From Achromobacter aloeverae (GTDB lineage Bacteria > Pseudomonadota > Gammaproteobacteria > Burkholderiales > Burkholderiaceae_B): a DNA stretch of 64,000 bases. The position numbers were made by a program, and so were the translations under genes. This document shows, piece by piece, positions 16,383 to 25,240 of the stretch. Numbering within the stretch: the stretch's first letter is position 1; each line of letters begins with the position of its first letter. The stretch lies in the NCBI RefSeq assembly GCF_004121055.1, contig NZ_PYAL01000010.1, positions 124,001-188,000 of the forward strand, given 5' to 3'. The notes under the pieces were generated by a model. It made no database searches and was not told where the DNA came from. It was given only the letters and a program-made list of their open reading frames with translations.

Positions 16383-16744
16383 TGCCGGACCTGTCGTTGG
16401 ACCTGTGGTTGGGCCTGTCGCCCTACGAGTTGTACGTCTACTCCGCGATCGGGCTGCTGACCGTCTGCAGCCTGGTGACGCGTGCCGGTTTCGCCGTATT
16501 TGGCGATTATCTGCCCCTGCCCGACAGCCTGCGGCGGGCCTTGCGTTTCGCGCCGGTGGCGGCGCTGACCGCTATCATCGTGCCGGAAATCCTGCCCTGG
16601 GCGCCCGGGGAGGGCCCCCGGTTCGACGTCCGCCTGCTTGCGGCGGTCATCGCCGTCCTGGTCTATTTCCGCACGCGCAGCGCGGTGCTGGTGATCATCA
16701 GCGGCATGCTGGCCCTGTGGGGGCTGCGCTGGGTGGCGGGATAG
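16382..16744 (+). CDS. azlD: AzlD-family branched-chain amino acid exporter subunit
   Basis: The small partner of AzlC: 120 residues with four hydrophobic segments (IGLLTVCSLVTRAGFAVFG, FAPVAALTAIIVPEILPW, LLAAVIAVLVYFRT and VLVIISGMLALWGLRW). The VPEILPW element is characteristic of AzlD proteins. Translation is coupled to azlC through a TAATG overlap at 16380-16384. Confidence 0.9.
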   Translation: MPDLSLDLWLGLSPYELYVYSAIGLLTVCSLVTRAGFAVFGDYLPLPDSLRRALRFAPVAALTAIIVPEILPWAPGEGPRFDVRLLAAVIAVLVYFRTRSAVLVIISGMLALWGLRWVAG

Positions 16745-16880
16745 GGCCGGAACCCCGGTCCGGACCCCCCGGCGCGGCAGAAACGCCCACCTGCGCTAAA
16801 ATTACGCATTCCACAGCAATCCGGGCCTGACCTGTTGCCAGTTTCGTGCCTTGCACGTGGCCCGGTATCGCCTATCCCTA

Positions 16881-18365
16881 ATGACTGAATCCACCTCTCC
16901 CGCCGCGCCTACGCCGGCAGACGCGGCCACGCCCGCGCCCACTTTCTCGGACTTCGGCCTGCACCCGATGTTGTTGCAGTCCATCGCCGACACGGGCTAC
17001 ACCACGCCCACGCCCATCCAGGCGGAGGCCATTCCAGTGGTCGTGTCGGGCCGGGACGTCATGGGCGCCGCGCAGACCGGCACGGGCAAGACGGCCGCGT
17101 TCACGCTGCCCATCCTGCATCGCCTGATGCCGCAGGCCAACACCAGCGCCTCGCCAGCGCGCCATCCGGTGCGGGCGTTGATGCTCACCCCCACGCGCGA
17201 ACTGGCCGACCAGGTCTTCGAAAACGTCAAGCGCTACAGCGCGCGCACGCCGCTGCGCGCGGCGGTCGTCTTCGGCGGCGTCGATATCGGCCCGCAGAAG
17301 GAAGCGCTGCGCAACGGCTGCGAGGTGCTGGTGGCCACGCCCGGCCGTCTGCTCGACCACGTCGAACAGAAGAACGTCAACCTGGGCCAGGTCTCCGTGC
17401 TGGTGCTCGACGAGGCGGATCGCATGCTGGACATGGGCTTCCTGCCCGATCTGGAGCGCATCATCCGCCTGCTGCCCCAGGCGCGCCAGAACCTGCTGTT
17501 CTCGGCCACCTTCAGCAACGATATCCGCAAGCTGGCGCGTTCCTTCCAGAACAATCCGGTGGAAATCGAAGTCGCGGCGCGCAACGCCACGGCCGACACG
17601 GTTACGCAGATCGCCTATCCGATGACCTCGGAAGGCAAGCGCGCAGCCGTGGTGCACCTGGTGAAATCGCGCAACCTGAGCCAGGTCATCGTGTTCTCCA
17701 ACACCAAGATCGGCACCGCCCGCCTGGCGCGCCAGCTGGAGCGCGATGGCGTGCGCGCCGAATCGATACATGGCGACAAGAGCCAGGCCGACCGCATGAA
17801 GGCGCTGGAAGCCTTCAAGGCCGGCGAGCTGGAAGTGCTGGTCGCCACCGACGTCGCCGCGCGCGGCCTGGACGTGGCCGGCGTACCCTGCGTCATCAAT
17901 TACGACCTGCCGTACAACGCGGAAGACTACGTGCACCGCATCGGCCGCACGGGGCGCGCCGGCGCGTCGGGCGAGGCCATTGCCCTGTACACGCCCAGCG
18001 AGGAAAAATTCCTGCTGGATATCGAAAAGCTGATCAAGCGCCAGGTGCCGCGCGGCCATCTGGACGTGCCGGCCGACCTGCTGGCGCGCAGCCACGGCCG
18101 GGGCGGCGAACCGGAAAGCAGCGGGCGGGAACGTCGCGGCAGCCGCGACCGGTACGAAGACCGGGATAGCCGCGGCTCGTCCGGCCGGCGCCGGTACAAC
18201 GATGCGCCGGCGCGGCCGCCGGTGGATGATTTCTTTTTCCGCCCCTACGAGCCCAGTCCCGCGGCCCTGCAGGCCGACGCCGCCAAGCCGGAGGCCGACG
18301 AACGCACGGCGGCGCCCAAGCGCAAGGTGGCCGTGCTGTTGGGCGGCAGTCGCAAGCCGTCCTGA
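16881..18365 (+). CDS. rhlE: DEAD-box RNA helicase (RhlE type)
   Basis: ATP-dependent RNA helicase acting in ribosome assembly or RNA turnover. Residues run: Q-motif (TFSDFGLHPMLLQSIADTGY with TPTPIQ), motif I AQTGTGKTAAF, PTRELADQVFE, TPGRLLD, DEAD in VLDEADRMLDMGF, SAT in LLFSATFSND, and C-terminal VATDVAARGLDV and HRIGRTGRAG. Beyond about residue 400 is a basic, Arg/Gly-rich tail (RERRGSRDRYEDRDSRGSSG) typical of RhlE for RNA binding. A TAAAAT -10 box lies about 80 bases upstream. 494 residues, normal for RhlE. Confidence 0.93.
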   Translation: MTESTSPAAPTPADAATPAPTFSDFGLHPMLLQSIADTGYTTPTPIQAEAIPVVVSGRDVMGAAQTGTGKTAAFTLPILHRLMPQANTSASPARHPVRALMLTPTRELADQVFENVKRYSARTPLRAAVVFGGVDIGPQKEALRNGCEVLVATPGRLLDHVEQKNVNLGQVSVLVLDEADRMLDMGFLPDLERIIRLLPQARQNLLFSATFSNDIRKLARSFQNNPVEIEVAARNATADTVTQIAYPMTSEGKRAAVVHLVKSRNLSQVIVFSNTKIGTARLARQLERDGVRAESIHGDKSQADRMKALEAFKAGELEVLVATDVAARGLDVAGVPCVINYDLPYNAEDYVHRIGRTGRAGASGEAIALYTPSEEKFLLDIEKLIKRQVPRGHLDVPADLLARSHGRGGEPESSGRERRGSRDRYEDRDSRGSSGRRRYNDAPARPPVDDFFFRPYEPSPAALQADAAKPEADERTAAPKRKVAVLLGGSRKPS

Positions 18366-18376
18366 GGGACGGCGGT

Positions 18377-18796
18377 TCAGCGCCCCAGCAGCGCGCGTAC
18401 GTCGGGCAGTTGGGTCGGCACCACCGGGCTGCCGGCGTCCAGCGTGCCCAGCAGGCGTTCCAGGTGACCGATATGCGGCAGCATCGGTCCGTAGAAGACG
18501 GTTCGTCCGCCGATCTGGACCAGTATCGTCGGGAAATTCTCCACATCCTCGTCGCCGAGCAGGTCGGCGTGATCCTCGATATCGATCCAGGCGAAGGCGA
18601 ATTGCGGCCATAGCGCCGCCAGCTCATCCAGCTTGGGCCGGTATTCCCGGCAGGTATCGCACCAGGCGGCGCAGAAGCAGGCAACCAGGCCGACACCGTC
18701 GTCCCGCAGCCGTTCGCGCAACGACGGATGGTCCGGTTCGTGGGCCAGGCTGGCCGGGGCGGGCAGGGGGGCGGTGGAGGTCGGGTGAACGGACAT
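18377..18796 (-). CDS. Thioredoxin-fold protein
   Basis: A 139-residue cytosolic thioredoxin-like protein. The active site is WCDTC within ACFCAAWCDTCREYRPKLDE, replacing the WCGPC of classical thioredoxin, so its redox potential likely differs. The cis-proline region is NFPTILVQIGG. The N-terminal 20 residues are Pro/Ala-rich and not a signal peptide. It is convergent with rhlE, with only 11 bases between the two stops. Family: thioredoxin-like, common in Bordetella as thioredoxin family protein. Confidence 0.88.
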   Translation of the reverse strand: MSVHPTSTAPLPAPASLAHEPDHPSLRERLRDDGVGLVACFCAAWCDTCREYRPKLDELAALWPQFAFAWIDIEDHADLLGDEDVENFPTILVQIGGRTVFYGPMLPHIGHLERLLGTLDAGSPVVPTQLPDVRALLGR

Positions 18797-18962
18797 ATCG
18801 GCAAGGGTTCGAAGCTTGGCCTATCATACCCGCGATCTCCGGCGAGGCTTGCCGTGCGCCGGCCCGGCGCCCACGCTGATCGTGATCCCGCCCATAATCC
18901 TTCATGAACTGTTCGTGAGCCGTTCGTGACCTGTCCATGACCCAGCCAGTGACCCAGCCCCT

Positions 18963-19772
18963 ATGACCCGACCCTCATCCCCCGTGCCCGTCCGCCTTGG
19001 CGCGCCGGCGCCCAGCGCCGGCATGGCCGGGGTCGCGCGCGCTTTCAAGCGCGCCGCGGTGTCGCAATGCCATCCCAGCATGCTCTTCGCGGTCCTGCTG
19101 CCTTTCCTTATCACGCTCGCCGGTGCGATCCTGCTGCTGTGGTTCGGCTGGACGCCCTTGACCGACTGGCTGCGCCAGGAGGCGTCGCAATGGAGCGTGA
19201 TCAACAGCGTCGACAACTGGCTGATCAGCGTCGGCCTGTTCTCGCTGAAGGTCTACCTGGTCCCGGTGCTCGCCGCGGCCATATTGCTGCCGGTGTCCGG
19301 CATCCTGGGGCTGGCGATCGCCGCGGTCTTCGTCATGCCCCTGGTGTTGCGCCATGTCGGCGCGCGCGAGTACAAGGCGGTGGCGCATCAAGGCCGCCAT
19401 GCCACTGCCGTCAGCGTATGGAACGCCTTGTGGGTCAGCGTGGCCTTCGGCGTGGGCTGGGTACTGACCCTGCCGTTGTGGCTGGTGCCGCCGATGGCGC
19501 TGCTGCTGCACATCTTCTGGTGGGCCTTTGCCTTTTCCCGCATGATGCGCATCGACGCCATCGTCGAGCACGCCACGCCCACGGAGCGCCGCCTGCTGCT
19601 GGGGCGTCACAACCTGGGATTCTGGTCGCTGGGCTTCATCTGCGCGCTGATCAACCTGCTGCCGCCGGCATGGGTATTCCTGCCCGTGTTTTCCGCGCTG
19701 GTGTTCGCCCACTACGGACTGGATGCGCTACAACGGCTGCGGCAGGAAAGCGTCGTCGATATCGAGGGCTGA
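18963..19772 (+). CDS. EI24/CysZ-like membrane protein
   Basis: A 269-residue inner-membrane protein of the EI24 (DUF540/CysZ-like) family. The pattern is basic N-terminus, GVARAFKRAAVSQCHPSMLF, then hydrophobic segments near residues 42-60, 90-125, 155-185 and 220-245, and a short charged C-terminus. CysZ is a sulfate permease, but betaproteobacterial members have not been tied to sulfate and cysteine genes are not nearby. Upstream (18905-18962) the DNA contains degenerate 11-12 base repeats around CGTGACC/CAGTGACC. The next gene, a CinA-type protein, is usual beside it in Bordetella. Confidence 0.75.
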   Translation: MTRPSSPVPVRLGAPAPSAGMAGVARAFKRAAVSQCHPSMLFAVLLPFLITLAGAILLLWFGWTPLTDWLRQEASQWSVINSVDNWLISVGLFSLKVYLVPVLAAAILLPVSGILGLAIAAVFVMPLVLRHVGAREYKAVAHQGRHATAVSVWNALWVSVAFGVGWVLTLPLWLVPPMALLLHIFWWAFAFSRMMRIDAIVEHATPTERRLLLGRHNLGFWSLGFICALINLLPPAWVFLPVFSALVFAHYGLDALQRLRQESVVDIEG

Positions 19773-19795
19773 GCATCGGTCCATTCGGACTTGCG

Positions 19796-19839
19796 TCCTT
19801 CGGTTCTCCTGTCTTCGGCTCTCTCGTCTTCGGCTCTCT
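19796..19839. repeat. 15-base tandem repeat, about three copies
   Basis: GTCTTCGGCTCTCT occurs at 19811-19824 and 19826-19839, with a degenerate copy (GTCCTTCGGTTCTCC) just before. It lies between the EI24 gene stop and the CinA-type gene. Confidence 0.7.
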
Positions 19840-19886
19840 AATTTTTAGTTGGCTCCAACTTCGCGTCCTTACTTCGGGGTACTCAC

Positions 19887-20693
19887 ATGGCGACAGCAAG
19901 CGCGCGGCGCATCGGACTGATCATCGTCGGCGATGAAATCCTTTCCGGAAGGCGCCAGGACAAGCACTTTTCCAAGGTCGTCGAACTGCTGTCGGCGCGT
20001 GGCCTGAAGCTGGCCTGGGCGCAGATCCTGTCCGACGACCGAGACGCCCTGGTGGCTGCGTACCGGCACAGCTTCGCAACCGGCGACATCGTCTTTTCCT
20101 GCGGCGGCATCGGCGGCACCCCGGACGATCACACCCGCCAGGCGGCCGCCGCCGCGCTGGACGTTCCCCTGGAACTGCATCCCGAGGCCGCCGAGCAGAT
20201 AGCCCTGCGCTGCGCCGACATGGCGGCGGAGGGGCGCGGCAGCGCCGACATGAGCACGCCGGAAAACCAGCAGCGGCTGCAGATGGGCGTATTCCCCGCC
20301 GGCAGCGAAATCGTGCCCAATCCCTATAACCGCATTCCGGGCTTTTTCATCCGCGACCACACCTTCGTCCCCGGGTTCCCGGTCATGGCGTGGCCCATGC
20401 TGGAATGGACCCTGGACAACCGCTATCGCGACCTGCACCACCAGGTCAGCCATGCCGAGCATTCTTTCCTGGTCTATGGCCTGCCGGAATCCCGCATCAC
20501 GCCCGCCATGGAGGCCGTGCAGGCCCGGTGGCCCCAGGTGCGCGCGTTCAGCCTGCCCAGCGTGGGCGAGCGCGGCCAGCGCCCGCATATCGAATTGGGC
20601 GTGAAGGGGGAACCGGCTGCGGCGGCGCAGGCCCTGGCTTTCCTGCGCAGCGAAGCGCAACGCCTTGGGGGACAGATGACCGCCCCGGATTGA
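19887..20693 (+). CDS. CinA-type molybdopterin-binding domain protein
   Basis: A 268-residue stand-alone MoaB/Mog-type domain as in the N-terminal half of CinA (competence/damage-inducible protein A). Motifs: RIGLIIVGDEILSGRRQDKH (residues 8-27), DIVFSCGGIGGTPDDHTRQA and the FIRDHTFVPGFPVMAWPMLE stretch. The C-terminal nicotinamide-nucleotide amidase domain of full CinA is absent. The function of these short proteins is not known; names such as competence/damage-inducible are historical. ATG at 19887. Confidence 0.88.
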   Translation: MATASARRIGLIIVGDEILSGRRQDKHFSKVVELLSARGLKLAWAQILSDDRDALVAAYRHSFATGDIVFSCGGIGGTPDDHTRQAAAAALDVPLELHPEAAEQIALRCADMAAEGRGSADMSTPENQQRLQMGVFPAGSEIVPNPYNRIPGFFIRDHTFVPGFPVMAWPMLEWTLDNRYRDLHHQVSHAEHSFLVYGLPESRITPAMEAVQARWPQVRAFSLPSVGERGQRPHIELGVKGEPAAAAQALAFLRSEAQRLGGQMTAPD

Positions 20694-20710
20694 GCGGTTG
20701 TCAAAAGCCC

Positions 20711-20734
20711 GTTCGTATTTCACAATACGGGAAC
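20711..20734. promoter_or_regulatory. Imperfect palindrome upstream of the IclR gene
   Basis: GTTCGTATTTCACAATACGGGAAC contains nested dyads GTTC...GAAC and GTAT...ATAC. It is placed about 65 bases before the IclR-family start, where autoregulating IclR proteins usually bind. The assignment is positional only. Confidence 0.35.
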
Positions 20735-20801
20735 GATAAAAATGCTGCGACGCCGCAAAATCCCTTTGTGGTGATCTCCGCGTAAGAAGAGTGTGGACTC
20801 C

Positions 20802-21659
20802 ATGAGGCGTTCTTTGACTGATAGCACCGGGACGGCGCCCGTGGCGGGCGTCCATACCACTATTGCCATCCAGGTTCTGGAGCGGGCCATGTCCCTGCTC
20901 GACGCCCTGGCGGCCCAACCGGAGCCGGTAAGCCTGAAGGAACTGGCGGCCACGACCGGGCTGCACGCGTCCACCGCGCACCGCATACTCAACGACCTGG
21001 TCGTCGGGCGCTATGTGGAGCGCGTGGATAACGGCGTCTATCAATTGGGCATGCGCCTGCTTGAGTTGGGTTCGCTGGTCAAGGGACGGTTGAACGTGCG
21101 GGAGGCCGCGCTGTCGCCCATGCGTGCGCTGCACCGGCTGACCGGGCAGACGGTCAACCTGTCGGTGCAGCAGGGTGATGAAATCGTCTATATCGATCGT
21201 GCCTGGAGCGAGCGTTCCGGCATGCAGGTGGTGCGTGCCATCGGCGGCCGCGCGCCGCTGCACCTCACGTCCACGGGCAAGTTGTTTTTGTCCACCATCG
21301 ATGCGCGCCAGGTGCGCGCTTATGCGCTGCGTACGGGACTGGCGGGCCATACCCGCAACAGCCTGACGGAGCTGGACCAACTGGAGCGCGAACTGGCGCT
21401 GGTGCGCCGGCATGGTTATGCGCGGGACAACGAGGAGCTGGAACTGGGCGTGCGCTGCATCGCCGCGGGTATCTATGACGACACCGGCAAGCTGGTGGCC
21501 GGCCTGTCGATTTCGGCGCCGGCCGAGCGCTTGCAGGATGAGTGGATACAGCGGCTGAAGGACACCGCCGCCCAGATTTCCGAGTCCCTGGGTTTCGAAG
21601 CGGCCACGGCCGGCCCCGCGGACCTGGCGCTGGCCTCCAACGGCGCGCAAGCGGCGTGA
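20802..21659 (+). CDS. IclR-family transcription regulator
   Basis: A 285-residue regulator with an N-terminal winged helix (AIQVLERAMSLLDALAAQPE, then LKELAATTGLHASTAHRIL) and a C-terminal effector domain (RAIGGRAPLHLTSTGKLFL, GYARDNEELELGVRCIAAGI, GLSISAPAERL). A GTG nine bases upstream (20793) is an alternative start and has the better spacing to AAGAAG. The Bug solute-binding gene converges on it from downstream; no catabolic enzyme is adjacent, so the effector cannot be guessed. Confidence 0.9.
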   Translation: MRRSLTDSTGTAPVAGVHTTIAIQVLERAMSLLDALAAQPEPVSLKELAATTGLHASTAHRILNDLVVGRYVERVDNGVYQLGMRLLELGSLVKGRLNVREAALSPMRALHRLTGQTVNLSVQQGDEIVYIDRAWSERSGMQVVRAIGGRAPLHLTSTGKLFLSTIDARQVRAYALRTGLAGHTRNSLTELDQLERELALVRRHGYARDNEELELGVRCIAAGIYDDTGKLVAGLSISAPAERLQDEWIQRLKDTAAQISESLGFEAATAGPADLALASNGAQAA

Positions 21660-21682
21660 TTGTTGCCCCCACGCTGCGCCCC

Positions 21683-21710
21683 AAAAAAAAGCCCGGCGAG
21701 GCCGGGCTTT
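21683..21710 (-). terminator. Intrinsic terminator between IclR and Bug genes
   Basis: Stem GCCCGGC-GAG-GCCGGGC at 21691-21707. On the minus strand it is followed by eight T (A-tract 21683-21690), so it efficiently ends the minus-strand Bug transcript; on the plus strand only TTT follows, allowing weaker bidirectional use. Confidence 0.85.
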
Positions 21711-21743
21711 CCACACGGCCCGGTGAAGGGCCGTTGATCGGGT

Positions 21744-22724
21744 TTATTGTTTTTCTACACCCGCTTTCTTGAACAGCTCCGCCCATTGCGGCACCTGTTG
21801 CTTGACCTTGTCTTCCAGCGCCTTCGGATTGGCATCCTTGACGAGGACGGTGGCGCCCAGGCCGTTCATGCGTTCCTGGAACTTGGGATCCTTCACCGCC
21901 GCCTGCAGGCTCTGCACCAGCTTGTCGACGACCGGCTTGGGCGTGCCCTTCGGTACCCACATGCCGTGCCAGATCCCCACCTCGAAGCCCTTGTAGCCGG
22001 ACTCGTTCATGGTGGGCATGTTGGGCAGGGTGGGTACCCGCTGCAGGCTGGTCACGGCATAGGCCTTGACCTTCTTGGCGGCGATCTGCTGCGTGGTGTT
22101 GGTGGTCTGGTCGCACATCAGGTCGACCTGCTTGCCCAAGAGGTCGTTCATCGCCGGCGCGGTGCCTTTGTACGGCACGGTCAGCAGCTGCACCCCGAAG
22201 GCCTCGCTGAGCATCGTGCCGCACAGGTGGCTGGCGGCGCCGATGCCGGCATTGGCCAGCGTGACGCTGTCCTTGTTTTCCTTGACGTACTTGGCCAGCT
22301 CCTGGATGGTGTTGGGCGGAAAATTGTCACGTGCGATGACGGTCATCGGCACGTCCACCACCAGCCCGATGGGCTCGAAGCTCTTCAGCGCGTCGTAGCC
22401 CGGGTTCTTGTACAGCGACGGCGCGGTGGAAAAGCCCACGTGCATCAACAGCACGGTGTATCCGTCCGCTTCGGCGCGAGCCACGTAGGTCGTCCCGATG
22501 GTGCCGCCCGCGCCACCCTTGTTTTCAACGATCACCGTCTGCCCCAGCGTGGGACGCATGGCTTCGGCCAGCGACCGCGCCACGTTATCCGTGGGGCCGC
22601 CCGCGGCGAATGGAACAACCATGTTGACGACGTGATCCGGATAGGCGGCATGCGCCGCGCCAGCCATGCAACAGAAAGCAGCCGCCGCAAGCAGCGCGGA
22701 AACCGGACGGGCACGAAAAACCAT
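21744..22724 (-). CDS. Bug-family (TctC) periplasmic solute-binding protein
   Basis: A 326-residue periplasmic binding protein. Signal peptide: MVFRARPVSALLAAAAFCCM, cleavage after AHA near residue 26. Mature signatures: YPDHVVNMVVPFAAGGPTDN, VIVENKGGAGGTIGTTYVAR and VPYKGTAPAMNDLLGKQVDL, all typical of the tripartite tricarboxylate transporter binding proteins. No TctA/TctB membrane genes are near, as usual for orphan Bug proteins of Bordetella. Ligand unknown (carboxylates or amides in studied cases). It is convergent with the IclR gene. Confidence 0.93.
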   Translation of the reverse strand: MVFRARPVSALLAAAAFCCMAGAAHAAYPDHVVNMVVPFAAGGPTDNVARSLAEAMRPTLGQTVIVENKGGAGGTIGTTYVARAEADGYTVLLMHVGFSTAPSLYKNPGYDALKSFEPIGLVVDVPMTVIARDNFPPNTIQELAKYVKENKDSVTLANAGIGAASHLCGTMLSEAFGVQLLTVPYKGTAPAMNDLLGKQVDLMCDQTTNTTQQIAAKKVKAYAVTSLQRVPTLPNMPTMNESGYKGFEVGIWHGMWVPKGTPKPVVDKLVQSLQAAVKDPKFQERMNGLGATVLVKDANPKALEDKVKQQVPQWAELFKKAGVEKQ

Positions 22725-22969
22725 TGACGTCTCCTCGGGGTTATATCGTTGTTCGCTGCGGGCGGACCGTCCATGCCGGAGTCGTCTCCGTCATGCCGGC
22801 CTGCCTGGTTCGCTTTTTATATTTAGTACCGATGCCGGAGTCTAAGTAAGAAAGGCAACGGCGTCATCCCAGGTGTTTCCCCATGTTGCATCAGAGCCGT
22901 AACAAACCCCGCGTAACCTCAAGCGTGCGGGAATAGCCTGCACAGCGGTGTTGTTTCTTTTGTTGCGCC

Positions 22970-23027
22970 GCACAAAATGTGCTTGACATCAAATCGAAGC
23001 TGCTTAAAATGGCAATTGTGCAGTGCA
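22970..23027 (+). promoter_or_regulatory. Promoter and two palindromes of the phasin gene
   Basis: Sigma-70 promoter: TTGACA (22983-22988), 16-base spacer, TAAAAT (23005-23010). A palindrome GCACA-AAA-TGTGC (22970-22982) abuts the -35 box, and TGCA-G-TGCA (23019-23027) covers the expected start point. This placement suits repression by a TGC/GCA-recognising regulator; PhaR controls phasin genes in other PHA producers. The rest of the 474-base gap (22725-23198) shows no gene; the 5' leader of the phasin is about 180 bases. Confidence 0.6.
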
Positions 23028-23198
23028 GCAGACGGCTCCGCCGGCAGTAGGGCGCGGGTCACGGGGTGCCACCCCTCGATGGCTACGTAGTACCCAAGTA
23101 GTTGTTTTGTCTGGATTTTGTTTGTGTGCCCTACACGCGAACCAAGACGCCACCTACACCCATTAGGGACCCAAGTGTCCCACTCAGGAGATTCGCTC

Positions 23199-23789
23199 AT
23201 GACCGCCATTCCGCAACAAGTTCTGGCCCGCCAGAAAGCTCAGCTGAACACCTTCATCGCGGCGCAAACCGCGCTGTTTTCGGGTTTTGAAAAGCTGGTC
23301 GATCTGAACCTGAAGGTCGTCAAGGCCAGCTTGGACGAAGTGGCCCTGCGTTCGCAGCAAGCCAGTGACGTCAAGGACGCCCAGGAAGCCGTTGCCTTCT
23401 CGACCGGCCTGGTGCAACCGGGCGCGGAAAAAGCCCTGGCCTACGGCAAGCATGTTTATGACATCGTCGCCGGCGTGCAGACCGAGCTGGTCAAGCTGGG
23501 CGAAGAGCAGATCGCCGAAAGCCAGACGCAGATTTCGGACGCCATCGACCAGTGGTCCAAGAACGCTCCGACGGGTTCGGAAGGCGCTGTCGCCCTGATC
23601 AAGTCCTCGCTGGCCACCGCGACCAGCGCCTACGATTCGCTCACCAAGGCCGCCAAGCAGGCTGCCGAAGTGGCCGAGTCCAACCTGAATGCCGCCGCCA
23701 ACGCGACTTTCAAGGCCGCCTCGGATGCCGCCGACGCCGCCAACAAGGTCGCCACGCCCCGCAGCCGCCGTGCTGCCGCCGCAGCTTAA
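23199..23789 (+). CDS. phaP: Phasin (PHA granule-associated protein)
   Basis: Coats polyhydroxyalkanoate granules and controls their number and size. The 196-residue protein follows the TIGR01841 phasin pattern: MTAIPQQVLARQKAQLNTFI, an amphipathic helical core (FSGFEKLVDLNLKVVKASLD, ALRSQQASDVKDAQEAVAFS) and a C-terminal Ala-rich helix (AAEVAESNLNAAANATFKAA) ending in a basic PRSRRAAAAA. Ribosome site CAGGAG at 23185-23190 sets the start. A strong promoter lies upstream and a terminator follows at 23884, so it is monocistronic. Codon use is strongly biased, as for an abundant protein. Confidence 0.93.
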   Translation: MTAIPQQVLARQKAQLNTFIAAQTALFSGFEKLVDLNLKVVKASLDEVALRSQQASDVKDAQEAVAFSTGLVQPGAEKALAYGKHVYDIVAGVQTELVKLGEEQIAESQTQISDAIDQWSKNAPTGSEGAVALIKSSLATATSAYDSLTKAAKQAAEVAESNLNAAANATFKAASDAADAANKVATPRSRRAAAAA

Positions 23790-23883
23790 GCAGGGTTTAC
23801 ACCGGCCGGGTAGGGGTCATCCGCGCTTGGCCGGACGCTTAAGCAGGGGTATGCTTTCTACAGTTTGAGCAGAGCTGGAAATT

Positions 23884-23910
23884 GGGCCGCCTTAGGGCGG
23901 CCCCTTTTTT
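23884..23910 (+). terminator. Intrinsic terminator after the phasin gene
   Basis: GGGCCGCC-TTA-GGGCGGCCC followed by C and six T. It lies about 95 bases after the phasin stop. Confidence 0.88.
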
Positions 23911-24014
23911 GCCTCGGGGACCCATAATCTCGGGGGCCCATGGCCTTGCGAGGGTCCAAGGTAAAAGCGTTTACAGCTCCCGACCCCCTGCTTTCCCCTT
24001 CCTGGTGTCCGGAT

Positions 24015-25064
24015 TCAGGCGCCGCCCACGGCGACGGCCTGGACACATTCGCGGACCAGGGCGGGGCCTTTGTAGATCAGGCCGGTGTAGATCTGCACCG
24101 CGTTGGCGCCCGCTGCCATTTTTTCGCGGGCCTGGCGGCCGGAGACGATGCCGCCCACGCCGATGATGGCGAAGTCCTTGCCCAGCCGCTCGCGCAGGCG
24201 GGAGATGACCGCCAGGGACAGCTCATGCACCGGCGGCCCCGACAGGCCGCCCGCTTCCTGCGCGTGTGGCTGGCCGGCTACGGCCTCGCGGGAAAGGGTG
24301 GTGTTGGTGGCGATGACGCCATCCACGCCGTGGCGGGGCAGCACGTCGGCGATGGCGTCGGCTTGCTCGGTTGTCAGGTCCGGCGCGATCTTGACGGCCA
24401 ATGGCACGTGGCGACCGTGCGTGTCCGCCAACTGCTTGCGGCGTTCCTGCAGTTGCGCCAACAGGCCGCCCAGTTCGTCGCTGCTCTGCAGGGCGCGCAG
24501 GTTCTTGGTATTGGGCGACGAAATATTCACCGTCACATAATCCGCATGCGGGTAGACGCCCGACAGGCCGATCAGGTAGTCGTCGGCGGCGCGCTCGATG
24601 GGCGTGTCGGCGTTCTTGCCGATATTCAGGCCCAGGATGCCGCCATCCGCGCGCCATTTGCTGCGCGTGACGTTGGCGATGAAGGCCTCCAGGCCCTGGT
24701 TGTTGAATCCCAGCCGATTGATCAGCGCCTCGGCGCGCGGCAGGCGGAACAGGCGCGGCTTGGGATTGCCCGGCTGGGCACGTGGCGTCACCGTGCCGAC
24801 TTCGATGAAACCGAAGCCCAGGTTGCCCAGCGCGTCCACATACGCGCCGTTCTTGTCCAGGCCCGCGGCGAGGCCGACGGGGTTGCTGAGACGCAGCCCC
24901 ATCAGGTCGACGGGCGCCAGCGGGGCGGCATGCAGCAGCGACCGCGTGGCGCCGCATTCGTAGGCGCGTTGCAGCGACTTCAAGGTCACTTCATGCGCGG
25001 TTTCCGCGTCCATGGCGAACAGCGCCGCGCGGGCCAGGGGGTAGGCGTGAAAGAGGATAGACAT
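24015..25064 (-). CDS. pyrD: Dihydroorotate dehydrogenase (quinone), class 2
   Basis: Membrane-associated flavoenzyme of pyrimidine synthesis that passes electrons to quinone. The 349-residue protein has the class 2 N-terminal helix ([20 protein letters not shown]), the FMN core [40 protein letters not shown], the [13 protein letters not shown] loop, [11 protein letters not shown] with the catalytic Ser of class 2 enzymes in SSPN, and [17 protein letters not shown]. The ATG at 25064 (MSILFHAYP) is the family start; the longer frame upstream runs through tandem repeats. Confidence 0.96.
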   Translation of the reverse strand: MSILFHAYPLARAALFAMDAETAHEVTLKSLQRAYECGATRSLLHAAPLAPVDLMGLRLSNPVGLAAGLDKNGAYVDALGNLGFGFIEVGTVTPRAQPGNPKPRLFRLPRAEALINRLGFNNQGLEAFIANVTRSKWRADGGILGLNIGKNADTPIERAADDYLIGLSGVYPHADYVTVNISSPNTKNLRALQSSDELGGLLAQLQERRKQLADTHGRHVPLAVKIAPDLTTEQADAIADVLPRHGVDGVIATNTTLSREAVAGQPHAQEAGGLSGPPVHELSLAVISRLRERLGKDFAIIGVGGIVSGRQAREKMAAGANAVQIYTGLIYKGPALVRECVQAVAVGGA

Positions 25065-25133
25065 GGGGGCGAATTGTAGAGGCAGAGCGCGATCTCGGCG
25101 AGCCACGGCCGCGATTCCGCGCTGGGATTCGAG

Positions 25134-25185
25134 GCTGAGATCCGGTGCTGAGATCCGGTGCTGAGATTCGGGGCTGAGATTCGGG
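25134..25185. repeat. Four tandem copies of a 13-base unit
   Basis: GCTGAGATCCGGT at 25134 and 25147, then GCTGAGATTCGGG at 25160 and 25173, with no gap between copies; degenerate copies precede. It lies in the 176-base gap between pyrD and bpt, in the leader of pyrD. Confidence 0.85.
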
Positions 25186-25240
25186 GCCCGGCTTCGGCAC
25201 CCGGTTTCGCCGCCGCGGTTCAGGGCGTTGAACCATGGAA

